Assembly (NCBI GenBank): GCA_964362915.1
Contig: CAYIGH010000047.1
Span: 1-5,447, forward strand
Length of the DNA: 5,447 nt
DNA from: JAUSIK01 sp964362915
GTDB lineage: Archaea; Nanobdellota; Nanobdellia; Pacearchaeales; GW2011-AR1
Reading direction: 5' to 3'
Shown: piece by piece, positions 4,821 to 5,447 of the stretch
Position numbering within the stretch: the stretch's first letter is position 1
How the letters are laid out: each line of letters opens with the position of its first letter
Translations under genes and position numbers: made by a program
The notes under the pieces: generated by a model
The model's database searches: none
The model's input: only the letters and a program-made list of their open reading frames with translations
What the model was told of the DNA's origin: nothing

Positions 4821-5447
4821 ATGATAGTTGGAATTGAATGCACAGCTCACACCTTTGGTATTGGAGTTGTTAATGAAGGAAATGTATTGGCTAATGTAAG
4901 GGATATGTATAGAACTGATAAGGGAGGAATTGTTCCTAGCGAAAGTGCTAAGCATCATAGAGAGGTTGCTGAAAAAGTTTATAGAGAGGTATTGCAGAAA
5001 GCAGGAATTAATGAAGATGAAATTAAGGCAATTGCTGTTTCTAATGCCCCTGGATTAGCTCCTTGTTTATATGCTGGCATGGAGTTTGCTAAAAAGAAAG
5101 CTAAAGAATTAGGAGTAAAAATGATTGGGGTAAATCATTGTATCGCGCATTTGGAAATTGGGATGAGTGTTGGAGCTAGGGATCCTGTTTTACTTTATGC
5201 TTCAGGAGCCAACACACAGATTATTGCTTATGCTGCTGGAAAGTATAGAGTCTTTGGCGAGACCTTAGATGTAGGAATAGGAAATTTTATTGATAAATTT
5301 GCAAGACATATTGGAATTGGATTTCCTGGCGGGCCAGAAATAGAGAAAAAAGCTATTGGCGGAAAATATATTGAGATGCCTTATTCAATTAAGGGAATGG
5401 ATGTTTCTTTTTCTGGAATGCAGACTAAATTGCAGCAATTATATAAT
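4821..5447 (+). CDS. kae1: tRNA N6-threonylcarbamoyladenosine biosynthesis protein Kae1 (TsaD family), 3' end outside window
   Basis: The first 209 codons of an archaeal Kae1 are present; complete Kae1 proteins run near 325 residues, or longer when fused to Bud32. Kae1 is the catalytic ASKHA-fold subunit of the cytoplasmic KEOPS complex. It transfers threonylcarbamoyl from threonylcarbamoyl-AMP to A37 of tRNAs reading ANN codons. Visible landmarks are IECTAHTFGIGVV at 5-17, GGIVPSESAKHHRE at 35-48, the APGLAP loop at 76-81, the metal-binding HCIAH (His106, His110), SGANTQ at 128-133, FGETLDVGIGNFIDKFAR at 145-162, GFPGGPEIE at 167-175 and KGMDVSFSG at 191-199. Three positions that are Gly in the Pyrococcus-type protein are Ala here (76, 80, 130). 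The start is set by the TATA spacing and by alignment of MIVGIE with family N-termini. The gene looks intact up to the window edge. Whether Bud32 is fused cannot be seen. Confidence 0.97.
   Translation, partial: MIVGIECTAHTFGIGVVNEGNVLANVRDMYRTDKGGIVPSESAKHHREVAEKVYREVLQKAGINEDEIKAIAVSNAPGLAPCLYAGMEFAKKKAKELGVKMIGVNHCIAHLEIGMSVGARDPVLLYASGANTQIIAYAAGKYRVFGETLDVGIGNFIDKFARHIGIGFPGGPEIEKKAIGGKYIEMPYSIKGMDVSFSGMQTKLQQLYN

Noticed and set aside
4695..4958. 87-codon minus-strand open frame across the kae1 start
   Set aside because: It runs opposite well-conserved kae1 codons and through the T-tract region, giving Lys/Ile/Asn low-complexity sequence. Not a gene.

Overview
The window looks like chromosomal DNA of an A+T-rich archaeon. 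Three things support this. The partial gene at the right edge is an archaeal-type Kae1 (KEOPS subunit). Nearly every gene start has an archaeal TATA box upstream. Most of these boxes sit so close to the start codon that the mRNA must be leaderless. The small helical and coiled-coil membrane proteins and the archaeal form of DUF192 resemble DPANN lineages (Woesearchaeota/Pacearchaeota-like), but that assignment is inference from general look, not from a marker search.

Layout, left to right. 41-223 (-) is a short DUF4258/RelE-like protein lacking its usual C-terminal end. 346-756 (+) is an unrecognised 136-residue soluble protein. 757-890 is a convergent gap with two imperfectly nested or adjacent inverted repeats. 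891-1667 (-) is a membrane-anchored helical protein. It diverges, across a 104-bp two-promoter spacer, from 1772-2989 (+), a two-helix membrane protein with an extracellular portion that looks like two Ig-like beta domains and a cytoplasmic coiled coil. Downstream on the same strand lie 3043-3663, a very lysine-rich protein with a coiled coil, and 3663-4022, a DUF192 protein whose start overlaps the preceding stop (TAATG). 4001-4420 (-) is an unrecognised 139-residue protein overlapping DUF192 tail to tail. Across another two-promoter spacer is 4547-4672 (+), a 41-residue basic protein with a strong Shine-Dalgarno and much higher G+C than its neighbours, followed by a T-tract terminator region. 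4821 to the right edge is the first 209 codons of kae1.

How the genes may work together. The surface protein, the divergent anchored protein and the lysine-rich coiled-coil protein share an architecture of cytoplasmic helical or coiled-coil parts. They could form an envelope or scaffold assembly, with DUF192 co-transcribed. This is context inference only. Kae1 works in t6A tRNA modification and appears to be an independent housekeeping transcription unit. I see no mobile element, CRISPR array, tRNA or rRNA. No intergenic stretch exceeds 150 bases.
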